A stretch of DNA of 64,000 bases from Erythrobacter aurantius (GTDB lineage Bacteria; Pseudomonadota; Alphaproteobacteria; Sphingomonadales; Sphingomonadaceae): contig NZ_CP090949.1 in the NCBI RefSeq assembly GCF_023823125.1, positions 2,008,001-2,072,000 of the forward strand. Direction: 5' to 3'. Numbering within the stretch: position 1 is the stretch's first letter; the number at the start of each line of letters is the position of its first letter. The notes below the pieces were generated by a model. It saw only the letters and a program-made list of their open reading frames with translations. It had not been told where the DNA came from and did not search any database. The position numbers were made by a program, and so were the translations under genes. Below are positions 37,031 to 45,032 of this stretch, piece after piece.

Positions 37031-37462
37031 ATGCAGCGGCATCACTTGCTTCCCCGACAGTTGCTTGGGCGGCAGTGTTTCGGGCGGATGTTCGCGGCGA
37101 TCGGGCGCGGGTCGATACGGTTTGACGACTTTCGCGCCAACGGCCTGCTGCTTCCTGCGACCGAGAAGGCGTCGATGCGCACTTCGCTGCCGCTGCACCG
37201 GGGGCCGCACCATCGCTATAACGAGATGGTGATCGAGCGCGTCGGTGCCATCGAAGCGAACTGGGCCACCACACGCCGCCAGTCACCAGAGGTCGCTGCC
37301 GAGGAGGCCGTCTTCCGCCTCGCGCTGCTTCAGAGGGCATTGCGACGGCGGCTGCTGGCGGAACGCAACCGCATCATCCTCAATCGCAACGATCCGCTCG
37401 GCACCGGCTTCGACTTTACCGAGCTCGACGCCATGGCCGAGGCGCTGTGGGCCGCAAGCTGA
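37031..37462 (+). CDS. Stand-alone AHH-type HNH/ENDO VII nuclease domain protein
   Basis: A 143-aa protein. QRHHLLPRQLL at the N-terminus and LPLHRGPHHRYNEMVIERV further on resemble the AHH clade of the HNH/endonuclease VII superfamily, where the first His pair and the later His residues form the metal/catalytic site. The ATG at 37031 has AAGGAG 12 bases upstream. The frame is open for at least 40 codons further upstream, without an ATG, GTG or TTG, and reads AIPFRSINRRGSKEHDPT, so the real N-terminus may be longer. There is no signal peptide, toxin-delivery module or evident immunity gene nearby. Confidence 0.7.
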   Translation: MQRHHLLPRQLLGRQCFGRMFAAIGRGSIRFDDFRANGLLLPATEKASMRTSLPLHRGPHHRYNEMVIERVGAIEANWATTRRQSPEVAAEEAVFRLALLQRALRRRLLAERNRIILNRNDPLGTGFDFTELDAMAEALWAAS

Positions 37463-37468
37463 GGGCGG

Positions 37469-38473
37469 TTACTCCGCCGCCTCCGCCAACTGCGCCCACG
37501 AGGTGTAGTTCGAATTCGCCAACATCCGGGCCTTGGCCTCGTGGTATTCGCGCTCCATCCGCGCCACCAGGTCTTCAACCGTGCCGACCGACTTGATCGC
37601 GCCGACGCCTTGGCCCGAGCCCCAGATGTCCTTCCAAGCCTTGGCCTTGGTGTTGCCGCCGCTGCCGAAGTTCATCTTCGACGGATCGCTTTCCGGCAGA
37701 TTGTCGGGATCAAGGCCCGCTGCCTCGATCGAGGAGCGCAGGTAGTTGCCGTGCACCCCGGTGAAGAGGTTGGTGTAGACGATCCCGCTTGCGTCGCCAT
37801 CGACGATGCCCTGCTTGTAGGCGGCGTCGGCATTGGCTTCCTCGGTCGCGATGAAGGCGCTTCCGGCATAGGCGAAGTCGGCGCGCAGCGATTGCGCGGC
37901 AAGGATCGAGGCACCGTGCGCGATCGAGCCGGACAGTGCGACCAGCCCGTCAAACCACTCGCGAATCTCCTGCATCAGCGCAAATGGCGACAGCGCGCCC
38001 GCATGGCCGCCAGCGCCCGCTGCCACCGGAATCAGCCCGGTCGCGCCCTTTTCGATGGCTTTCATGGCAAAGCGGTTGTTGATCACGTCGTGCATCGTGA
38101 TCCCGCCCCAGTTCTTGACCGCCTGATACACTTCCTCGCGCGCGCCCAAGGAGGTGATGACCATCGGCACCTGCCACTTCTCGCAGGTCGCCATGTCGGC
38201 ATCGATGCGGTCATTGGTCTTGTGGACGATCTGGTTCACGGCGAACGGAGCCGCCGGGCGATCGGGGTTCTCGCGGTTGTGCTTCGCCAGCTCTTCGGTG
38301 ATCTGGTGCAGCCATTCGTCGAGCAGCGATTGCGGGCGCGCATTCAGCGCCGGAAAGCTGCCGATGATCCCGGCCTTGCACTGCGCGATCACCAGTTCCG
38401 GGCCGGATACGATGAAAAGCGGCGATCCGATCAGCGGCAGGCGAAGGCGGTCAAACGGGGCGGGAAGCGGCAT
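37469..38473 (-). CDS. Nitronate monooxygenase family FMN protein
   Basis: A 334-aa TIM-barrel flavoprotein of the nitronate monooxygenase / 2-nitropropane dioxygenase family. FMN-binding segments are the N-terminal PLIGSPLFIVSGPELV, the phosphate loop region GATGLIPVAAGAGGHAG and QSLRADFAYAGSAFIATEEAN. These enzymes oxidise alkyl nitronates or act as enoyl reductase-like proteins; the exact substrate is unknown. It is downstream of the amidohydrolase gene on the same strand with a 48-bp gap, so they may form an operon under the repeat-bearing promoter region at 39.6-39.8 kb. Confidence 0.9.
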   Translation of the reverse strand: MPLPAPFDRLRLPLIGSPLFIVSGPELVIAQCKAGIIGSFPALNARPQSLLDEWLHQITEELAKHNRENPDRPAAPFAVNQIVHKTNDRIDADMATCEKWQVPMVITSLGAREEVYQAVKNWGGITMHDVINNRFAMKAIEKGATGLIPVAAGAGGHAGALSPFALMQEIREWFDGLVALSGSIAHGASILAAQSLRADFAYAGSAFIATEEANADAAYKQGIVDGDASGIVYTNLFTGVHGNYLRSSIEAAGLDPDNLPESDPSKMNFGSGGNTKAKAWKDIWGSGQGVGAIKSVGTVEDLVARMEREYHEAKARMLANSNYTSWAQLAEAAE

Positions 38474-38521
38474 GGGTGATCTCTCCAGTTGTCTTGCGGC
38501 GCGTTAGGTTGCGATCTGCAA

Positions 38522-39565
38522 CTACGCAACCTCCTCAATGCGATAGAAGGCCTTCGCGTTCCCGGCATAAAGCGCCGCTTTCTCGTCCGCGCTGGCCCCT
38601 GCCGTGATCCGCTTGAACGCGTTCCACAGCACCGGATAGGTCGCGCCCCAGCGATCGACCGGATAGTTGCTTTCGAACATCGCCCGGTTAGTGCCGAAGG
38701 CTTCGATGCATGTCTCGATGTAGGGCTTCCACAGCCGCGCCAGTTCCTCCGATCCGACTCCGGCGGCGGGGCCTTGTTCGGGCAGGGCGCAATTGTGCAT
38801 CGCCAGCCCGCCGAGCTTCACCATCACGTTTTCGCATTTGCCCAGTTCGATGATCGCATCGCGCCAGATGCCAAAGCGTTCCTCCAGCCTGCCGGTATAG
38901 CTCGCCATGCCCAGCGGAGTGCCGCAATGGTCAAGGCAGATGGGCGTATCGGGGAAGGCGCGGGCCAGATCGATCACATCGCCGATCTGCGGCTCCAGTA
39001 TCCACGCGTCAAAGCTCATCCCGCGTTTGCCCAGTTCGGCAAAGCCTTCGCGAAAGGTCGCATCGCGGTACAGCTGGGGCGGGGCATGGAACGGAGGGCC
39101 GAGCACTTCGGGATCTGCATCCCACGCGCCCTGATGGCGGATGCCGCGGAACCGGCCCGGAGCCGCCGCCTGCAAGGCATCGAGCACTTCGCCCGCCGCC
39201 GCGCCGCGCGTCAGATCGGCATGACCGACGATCCCGGCGCACAGCCGCGCCTTGCCATAAAGCCCGCTCGCGCTTTGTGCAGCGACGCCGTTCACATACT
39301 CGACTTCGCCCACCGGCTTCAGAGCATCGCCATAGGCTCCGTTGTAGAACGCCCCGCATTCCATGAAGACCGTCGCCACGACATTGTGGCCGCTGTTGTT
39401 CACCTCTGCGCTGAACTGGTCGAAAGTGTAGTGCGCCACCGGCACCAGCGTTTCGATGAAGCGATGGCGCGGCTGCGGAAACATCGGCAGCATCGGCCGC
39501 AAGTCCCACAGGTGATGGTGCGGGTCGATGATTGGCAGATCGGGTTCAAGGATGGCTTCGGTCAT
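38522..39565 (-). CDS. Amidohydrolase family (Amidohydro_2, TIM-barrel) protein
   Basis: A 347-aa metal-dependent hydrolase of the group containing 2-pyrone-4,6-dicarboxylate lactonase. The N-terminal metal-binding motif DPHHHLWDLRP is at residue 13, ICLDHCGTPLG supplies a later histidine, and MFESNYPVDRWG holds the C-terminal Asp region. It probably acts on a lactone or cyclic amide. The tail of repeat copy B ends 23 bp before its start codon, the same arrangement as copy A before the M20 gene. Confidence 0.88.
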   Translation of the reverse strand: MTEAILEPDLPIIDPHHHLWDLRPMLPMFPQPRHRFIETLVPVAHYTFDQFSAEVNNSGHNVVATVFMECGAFYNGAYGDALKPVGEVEYVNGVAAQSASGLYGKARLCAGIVGHADLTRGAAAGEVLDALQAAAPGRFRGIRHQGAWDADPEVLGPPFHAPPQLYRDATFREGFAELGKRGMSFDAWILEPQIGDVIDLARAFPDTPICLDHCGTPLGMASYTGRLEERFGIWRDAIIELGKCENVMVKLGGLAMHNCALPEQGPAAGVGSEELARLWKPYIETCIEAFGTNRAMFESNYPVDRWGATYPVLWNAFKRITAGASADEKAALYAGNAKAFYRIEEVA

Positions 39566-39588
39566 TCAACGCGTCTCCCATGCGCTTT

Positions 39589-39830
39589 CCCTACAGGATG
39601 GAACATGTGGAACACTGTCCTGAGGAAAGAATCGTTTTCTGTCACTGTTCTGGCCCAGAGTGTCACCTTTGCCGCGCAAAGTGTCACCCCGCGCCCCGAA
39701 GTGTAACCCGAAGGGGCGATAGTGGCACCTTTCACCATCGCAAAGTGTCGCTTTGGACAGGGGCAAAGTGTCACGCGGGAAGGTGGGGTGGTCATACGCG
39801 CAGCCTACGCGCCGGAAAGCGAGTAGGAAA
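39589..39830 (-). repeat. Composite repeat element, copy B (head, 7-unit array, tail)
   Basis: On the minus strand the head TTTCCTACTC (about 39821-39830) starts 17 bp after the DUF2189 stop. Seven GTGACACTTT-like units follow, with the T of the TGTCA-type core (plus-strand reading) at 39769, 39746, 39723, 39702, 39682, 39661 and 39640 (steps 23, 23, 21, 20, 21, 21). The tail has GGACAGTGTTCCACATG, a second GTTCCA and CCTGTAGGG (39620-39589), differing from copy A at only a few positions. It ends 23 bp before the amidohydrolase start. Confidence 0.8.
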
Positions 39831-39847
39831 CGTGCCAGGCTTTCGCG

Positions 39848-40618
39848 TCAGTGAACTACCCGGCGATACAGGTGCCATGTTGCGTGGCCGAGGACGGGCA
39901 GAGCCACCATCAGGCCGAAGAACGCCGGGATCATGGCGATGAACAGCAGCACTGAAATGATCACCGCCCATGCCAGCATGGCGAAGAGGTTGGTTTTGAC
40001 GGTGCGGATGCTGGCGATGATCGCGGTGAGGAAATCGATGTTACGATCCACCAGCATCGGCAGGCTGATCACCGTGACGGTATAGAACGCAAACGCCATC
40101 ACCGCGCCCACGGCGCTGCCAACTGCCAGCATCGTCAGCCCCGTTGGCGTAAGCAGCGCGGCCAGCGATTCACCGCCCACGCCGTTTTCCGCCATGAAGA
40201 TCGCGAAGATCGCGTGCGCGACGATCATCCAGAAACCGAAGGCGACGAAAACGATCACCCCCATCGACAGGATCTGTTCGTCACCATGCCCTTTCAGCGC
40301 GCCCAGCACCTTGCCCCAGCTCAGCGGCTCACCCGCCTCTCGCCGTCTGCTGGCTTCGTACAGGCCGACCGCGATGAAAGGGGCGACAAGCGGGAACCCG
40401 GCTGTCGCGGGGATCAGCCACGAAAGCTCGCCCCCGACAAATGCGACATAGCCGATCAGGATGCCGGCCAGCACATAGATGCCGCCAAAAAACAGCCCGT
40501 ATTGCGGCATGGCAAGAAAATCGCGCCATCCGGCGCCAAGCGCGGCGCGAAGATCGGCTAACGAAAGGTCGCTTGCGACAATCGCGGGTGCGGGCATAGC
40601 GCTATCCAGCGTGGCCAT
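39848..40618 (-). CDS. DUF2189-family membrane protein
   Basis: A 256-aa inner-membrane protein with six hydrophobic segments. The N-terminal ADLRAALGAGWRDFLAMPQYGLFFGGIYVLAG and the central LPMLVDRNIDFLTAIIASIR are characteristic of DUF2189. The ATG at 40618 is preceded by GGAGGGGAGAACCACG, which decides it over the in-frame start at 40669. The family role is unknown; neighbours do not help. It diverges from the frameshifted secreted hydrolase gene across 155 bp. Confidence 0.88.
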   Translation of the reverse strand: MATLDSAMPAPAIVASDLSLADLRAALGAGWRDFLAMPQYGLFFGGIYVLAGILIGYVAFVGGELSWLIPATAGFPLVAPFIAVGLYEASRRREAGEPLSWGKVLGALKGHGDEQILSMGVIVFVAFGFWMIVAHAIFAIFMAENGVGGESLAALLTPTGLTMLAVGSAVGAVMAFAFYTVTVISLPMLVDRNIDFLTAIIASIRTVKTNLFAMLAWAVIISVLLFIAMIPAFFGLMVALPVLGHATWHLYRRVVH

Positions 40619-40773
40619 CGTGGTTCTCCCCTCCCAAGGAAACATCACTTTGCCATGCAGCTTTGGCACTTTCTTTGCGCCGGATCAAATTCTGCCGGTT
40701 GCGAACATTTGATCTTGTGTATTCGCAAGTTATTGAAATTGTGTAGAAGGGTTTGTGAAAAAGGAGGGGCCTT

Positions 40774-41914
40774 TTGTCGCGAGTTGGGATTTTGTCTGTC
40801 TTTGCTGCTGTAGGTCTCGGTCTTTCGGCACTTGCATATTCGCAAAGCGTATCCCCGGCAGCCGGGCAATTGCCCTCAACAGATGCAGAATTGCGAGAGT
40901 TCTTTGCCGACTCCCATTCAACCGAAAAGCCGATGGGCCTGGAGGGCGTCTGGATCGATTGTCTCGACCGCTTGAGTCCTTTGCCCTCGGGCACTTCCCA
41001 GAAGGTGGTATGCAAGAGCTGGACAGCCCAGGGTGTGGAATCAACTTTGGTAGCCTTGCAGTCGGGCCCTGAGACCGTGCCAGTCATCGAAAACCGGCTT
41101 CCCGGCCCCACCGGGAACAGACGGTTTGTCATCGATGTTCAGGGCGGCCCCCGGGGCGATCCTACATACAGCAACGAGGCGATAACGGAGGAGTTACTCG
41201 CTCGGCTTCGTCGCAGCGGAGCGATCGAGTTGATCGGCGTTTCTGAACTGGACAGGCCGTATGTTCAATTGATGGAACGCGGGATTACAGTCGTGTCGGT
41301 TGGCTATTGGGGGACCAGCCTACGCACTCTCGAAGAACGCAACGAATTTGAACTGGGCGCTCAGGATGTGCGGACTGCGATCAATTTCCACCGCGATCAG
41401 ATCAGGGCGGATCCGCCTTTGATCACGTCCAGCCTTGGTAACCATCTGGCCTTGGCTGCGCTTGGCCGGGAGAGGCTGGAAGGAATGAACGTCCTGTCGC
41501 TTGTCCCGGTTATGGATGGACTGCAGCAGCACATCAACCGCTTCACTGACGAAATTGCGAAAGACAAGGCCGATGGCGAGCCAAAGTCGGGTTGGGGCCG
41601 CTTGACCGTCTTCATACGGAGAGACGAGGGGTTCGCCTTCGATCACACGCGGATGGCGCTGACATCTGATTACATCGAGAAGTACCTTGGGGACGCCGAT
41701 TACCCATGGAAATACGTGTCGCTAAAGGGCCGCTGTTCGACGCTGGTGCTGGGCCGCAAGGATCCGCGCACCCGCTTATATCGAACGCACGAGTGAACTT
41801 CCCCCCTTTGTGCAAGTGTGGGATACCGATCACGACATCATCATGGATGATCTGGAAAAGACGCGCAGGCTTTACGCTGATTTCGCAGACTGCCTTCTGG
41901 AGGAAACGACCTAA
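40774..41914 (+). pseudogene. Secreted hydrolase-like gene with a C-terminal frameshift
   Basis: The frame starts at a TTG placed six bases after AAGGAGGGG and encodes a signal peptide (to about residue 22, LSALAYSQ) and 340 aa ending at 41796. Immediately after, the +1 frame continues with clear protein sequence (PAYIERTSELPPFVQVWDTD, then IIMDDLEKTRRLYADF and an acidic end) to a stop at 41912-41914. One extra base near ACCCGC at about 41773-41778 would explain this. TSSLGNHLALAALG resembles an alpha/beta-hydrolase nucleophile elbow (TxSxG). The full product would be about 379 aa. The extra base may be a real mutation or a sequencing error. Confidence 0.65.
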
Positions 41915-43581
41915 CCCCCCACAATCGAATTCGCCGCGCTAAGCACAGCGCGCACGCTGGCGGTGGCGACGTCTTCGTCGATGCCGCAGCCCCAGATGAT
42001 CCGGTCGCCCGACTGGCAAAGTATGTAGGCGGCGGCGCGTGCGTCGCGGCCTTTACCCAATGCGTGTTCGGAATAATCGAGCACATGGATGTCGAGATCG
42101 AACGCGCCTTCGAGTGTGCTGACCACGCTTGAGATCAGGCCGTTGCCGCGACCCGACACGCTCTGTTCGCCGCCATCGACCGCGATTTTCCCGGCGAAGA
42201 TGCGGGTGCCGTCGGTTCCCCGGCTTTCCTCGTAATCGACCAGCTGGAAATGCTTGTCGGCATCGTCGATGTGATAGGCCGTCTTGAACGCCGACCAGAT
42301 GTCTGCGGCATTGAGTTCGCGGCCCAGTTCATCGGCCATGCGCTGAACATGGCGGGAGAAATCGGCCTGCATCTTCTTGGGGAGTTTGAGGCCCTGATCC
42401 TGTTCCAGCACCCATGCAAAGCCACCTTTGCCGCTTTGCGAATTGACGCGGATCACCGCTTCGTAGCTGCGGCCGAGGTCTGCCGGGTCGATGGGAAGAT
42501 AGGGGACGCGCCACAGCTCGTCGTTCTGCTGCTGGTGCGCTTCGAAACCCTTCTTGATTGCGTCCTGGTGGCTGCCCGAAAACGCGGTGTAGACCAGTTC
42601 GCCGCCATAGGGGTGGCGTTGGTGAACCGGCAGGTCGTTGCAATATTCGACCGTCTCGATCACCCGGTCGATATCGGAGAAATCGAGGCCGGGATCGACG
42701 CCCTGCGTGTACATGTTGAGCGCCATTGTCACGAGGCAGCAATTGCCGGTGCGCTCGCCATTGCCGAACAGGCAGCCTTCGACCCGGTCCGCGCCCGCCA
42801 TCAGCCCCAGTTCCGCCGCCGCGACGCCGGTGCCGCGATCATTATGGGTGTGGAGCGAGATCACCGCGCTTTCGCGATTGGGCAGGTTGCGGCAGAAGTA
42901 TTCGATCTGGTCGGCGTAGATATTGGGCGTGGCCGCTTCGACCGTGGCCGGCAGGTTCAGGATGATCGGATGTTCCGGCGTGGGCCGGAGCACGTCCATC
43001 ACCGCCTCGCAAACCTCGATGCTGAAACCGAGTTCGGCGGTGGAGAAGGTTTCGGGGCTGTACTGGAAATGCCACTGCGTATCGGGCTGCTTTGCTGCCT
43101 CGTCGCGCATCACCTTGGCGCCAGTCATGGCGATTTCGCGCACTTCATCCTTGCTCATGCGGAACACGATGTCGCGCCAAGCCGGGCTGACGGCGTTGTA
43201 GAGGTGGACGATAGCCGCGCGCGCGCCGCGCAGGCTGTCGAAACTGGTGCGGATCAGGTCTTCGCGGCTTTGCGTGAGGACCTGCACGATCACGTCATCG
43301 GGGATCACACCCGATTTGACGAGGCCGGAGATGAAATCGAATTCGGTCGCCCCGGCGCTGGGGAAGCCGACTTCGATTTCCTTGACGCCGACTTCGACCA
43401 GCAGATCGAAAAAGCGGCGCTTCTTCACAGCGTCCATCGGATCGATGATCGATTGGTTGCCGTCGCGCAGATCGGTGGAAAGCCAGCGCGGCGCGGTGTC
43501 GATCACGCGGCCTGGCCACTGCCGGTCTGGCAGGTTGATCTGGGGGAAGGGGCGGTATTTGGCCGAAGGGTTCTTCAACAT
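41911..43581 (-). CDS. leuA: 2-isopropylmalate synthase
   Basis: LeuA condenses acetyl-CoA with 2-oxoisovalerate, the first committed step to leucine. The 556-aa product is the longer LeuA type. The HMGL-like barrel begins [21 protein letters not shown] and has [20 protein letters not shown] with the metal-binding histidines. The C-terminal LeuA dimer/allosteric domain (about residues 420-550) confers leucine feedback. Transcription should start upstream of the leucine-rich leader peptide at 43674-43727. The 3' end overlaps the frameshifted gene by four bases. Confidence 0.96.
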   Translation of the reverse strand: MLKNPSAKYRPFPQINLPDRQWPGRVIDTAPRWLSTDLRDGNQSIIDPMDAVKKRRFFDLLVEVGVKEIEVGFPSAGATEFDFISGLVKSGVIPDDVIVQVLTQSREDLIRTSFDSLRGARAAIVHLYNAVSPAWRDIVFRMSKDEVREIAMTGAKVMRDEAAKQPDTQWHFQYSPETFSTAELGFSIEVCEAVMDVLRPTPEHPIILNLPATVEAATPNIYADQIEYFCRNLPNRESAVISLHTHNDRGTGVAAAELGLMAGADRVEGCLFGNGERTGNCCLVTMALNMYTQGVDPGLDFSDIDRVIETVEYCNDLPVHQRHPYGGELVYTAFSGSHQDAIKKGFEAHQQQNDELWRVPYLPIDPADLGRSYEAVIRVNSQSGKGGFAWVLEQDQGLKLPKKMQADFSRHVQRMADELGRELNAADIWSAFKTAYHIDDADKHFQLVDYEESRGTDGTRIFAGKIAVDGGEQSVSGRGNGLISSVVSTLEGAFDLDIHVLDYSEHALGKGRDARAAAYILCQSGDRIIWGCGIDEDVATASVRAVLSAANSIVGG

Positions 43582-43673
43582 GGCTTACGCGAGTGCTCTT
43601 TTTGAGAAGATTTCAGGGAGATGGCTGCGGACCCCTTGGACGGTGGGCCGCGCCGCTCTCACGCGCGCGTACC

Positions 43674-43727
43674 CTATGCCGCCCAAGGGCGCATAAGTCG
43701 TAGAAGCAGCGTGCCGTGCATAACCAT
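43674..43727 (-). CDS. leuA leader peptide (MVMHGTLLLRLMRPWAA)
   Basis: A 17-codon frame lies 92 bp upstream of leuA on the same strand, with AAAGGGG just before its ATG. It contains CTG CTT CTA CGA CTT, four leucine codons in five, including rarely used CTT and CTA. This is the signature of ribosome-mediated attenuation. No stem with a T-run is evident between the leader stop and leuA, so control may act through Rho or through the leuA ribosome-binding site. It explains the 310-bp gap between leuA and the YHS gene. Confidence 0.75.
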   Translation of the reverse strand: MVMHGTLLLRLMRPWAA

Positions 43728-43891
43728 GCCCCTTTCTTTGCCGATAATTGCGCCCGGCGCAAGCCGGGAAGAACGCTAGCTTCGAACGGCACGCAAATCT
43801 GCGTGTAACCAAGGGCGCGCAGCTGGCGAAATACAGGGTGTTGCCGGCTGTCAGGCCGTCGGCTGAAAATTCGTCCCCAAGGAGGAACCCG

Positions 43892-44452
43892 ATGAAGAAA
43901 TCCCTGTTTCCCCCGATTTTCGCCAGCGCGCTGGTGCTTGGCCTTTCCGCTTGTGGCGCGACCGCCGAAACCGCCGAAGGCGATACCGTCGCCGTTGTCG
44001 AGGCGGCGGAGACCGCGCTTTACGCCGATCTTGGCGGAGAACCGACCGGCCCGGTCTATCGCAAGGCCAAGGCCGACACGCTTGCCGTGTCCGGCTTTGA
44101 TGTCGTCAGCTATTTCACCGGCGACGGTGTGCCTGTCGAAGGGAGCGAGGAATTCACCGTCCGTTATCAGGGCTATGATTATCGCTTTGCCAGCGAAGAC
44201 AACGCCAAGGCCTTTATCGAAGACCCGGCGAAATATGCGCCTGCCTATGGCGGCTATTGCGCATGGGCGATCGGCGCCAATGACGCGCTTGCGCCGGGTG
44301 ATCCCAATGTTTACAAGATCGTCGACGGCACGCTGTATCTGAACTTCAGCGAAGACGTGGCGAACCGCTGGAACAAGGACATCCCCGGTTTCATCGAGAA
44401 GGCGGATGTGAACTATCCGACCCACACGCCGGACGAGCACTATCAGGATTGA
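43892..44452 (+). CDS. YHS-domain lipoprotein
   Basis: A 186-aa protein. The N-terminus MKKSLFPPIFASALVLGLSACG has a lipobox (LSAC), so it should be a membrane-anchored lipoprotein. The YHS region (about residues 80-130) reads VSGFDVVSYFTGDG and RFASEDNAKAFIEDPAKYAPAYGGYCAW, as in the YHS-domain proteins that bind metal or haem-like ligands. The ATG at 43892 has AAGGAGG upstream, which decides it over the longer frame from 43748. A clear terminator follows at 44477. It diverges from leuA. Confidence 0.88.
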   Translation: MKKSLFPPIFASALVLGLSACGATAETAEGDTVAVVEAAETALYADLGGEPTGPVYRKAKADTLAVSGFDVVSYFTGDGVPVEGSEEFTVRYQGYDYRFASEDNAKAFIEDPAKYAPAYGGYCAWAIGANDALAPGDPNVYKIVDGTLYLNFSEDVANRWNKDIPGFIEKADVNYPTHTPDEHYQD

Positions 44453-44476
44453 TTGTTGGACCAACCCTGACGGAAG

Positions 44477-44508
44477 ACCCCGTCGCTCAGCAGAGTGGCG
44501 GGGTTTTC
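44477..44508 (+). terminator. Intrinsic terminator after the YHS gene
   Basis: CCCCGTC (44478-44484) pairs with GGCGGGG (44497-44503) around a 12-nt loop and is followed by TTTTC. It lies 25 bp after the YHS stop and just before the convergent I78-like gene. Confidence 0.8.
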
Positions 44509-44515
44509 TATTGCC

Positions 44516-44962
44516 TTAACCGCAACGCGCGTCGCGGATGATACCCTGATTGTCGAGCATGATGTTGAGGCGCGGATTGGTCGGGTCGGGATTGATGAAA
44601 TCGCTGCCCGGCTGAATGAAGCGCACCTCTGCCGCGCCTGCCGCGGCGCTCATCACCTCAAGCCGGGTGGCTTCGTCCGCCGTGCGACCAAGGAACGGCC
44701 CCATCTTGTTGGCGTTGCAGGTCTGGCTGGCCGGATCGGTCGCCGTACCGGGAGCAAACGCGCCCGGTGCGGCGTTTTCGCGCGGAGGAGCGATCGTGGG
44801 CGCGACCGTCGCCGCAGGAGCAGGCGCATTGCCCGCACCGCCACCGTTAATGCGTGCCGCGAAATCATTCGCCGCTGCCGAAGTATCGGTTTCCTCAGGC
44901 GCGCCGCAAGCGGCCAGCGCCAGCAGTGCAGGGACGGTGAAGATGATCGAAAGTCTGTTCAT
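44516..44962 (-). CDS. I78-family peptidase-inhibitor-like lipoprotein
   Basis: A 148-aa lipoprotein. The signal peptide MNRLSIIFTVPALLALAAC ends in a lipobox Cys. An Ala/Pro/Gly-rich linker (about residues 25-80) leads to a C-terminal domain with CNANKMGPFLGRTADEATR, VRFIQPGSDFI and RLNIMLDNQGIIRDARCG, resembling the I78 subtilisin/elastase inhibitor family, including the two conserved cysteines. The start at 44962 is chosen for the signal peptide; the frame is open to 45025. It is downstream of the FMN dehydrogenase gene on the same strand, with a 70-bp gap. Confidence 0.85.
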   Translation of the reverse strand: MNRLSIIFTVPALLALAACGAPEETDTSAAANDFAARINGGGAGNAPAPAATVAPTIAPPRENAAPGAFAPGTATDPASQTCNANKMGPFLGRTADEATRLEVMSAAAGAAEVRFIQPGSDFINPDPTNPRLNIMLDNQGIIRDARCG

Positions 44963-45032
44963 GGGGCTTTCCCGTCGCATCAAGTATTCCCGCCCGCCAA
45001 AGCGCCCTTTGCGTTGCGGTTTCATGACAGGA

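Noticed and set aside
36936..37232. 98-aa frame MNCSSAGRRIF... upstream of the AHH gene
   Set aside because: It overlaps the AHH gene in another frame and has unnatural composition (many Arg, Cys and Ser), typical of a shadow frame.
40648..40680. Two CACTTT units upstream of the DUF2189 gene as a third repeat array
   Set aside because: Only two short matches 19 bp apart, without head or tail; insufficient to call the element.
43582..43673. Intrinsic attenuator between the leuA leader peptide and leuA
   Set aside because: Several GC-rich pairings are possible but none is followed by a T-run on the minus strand.
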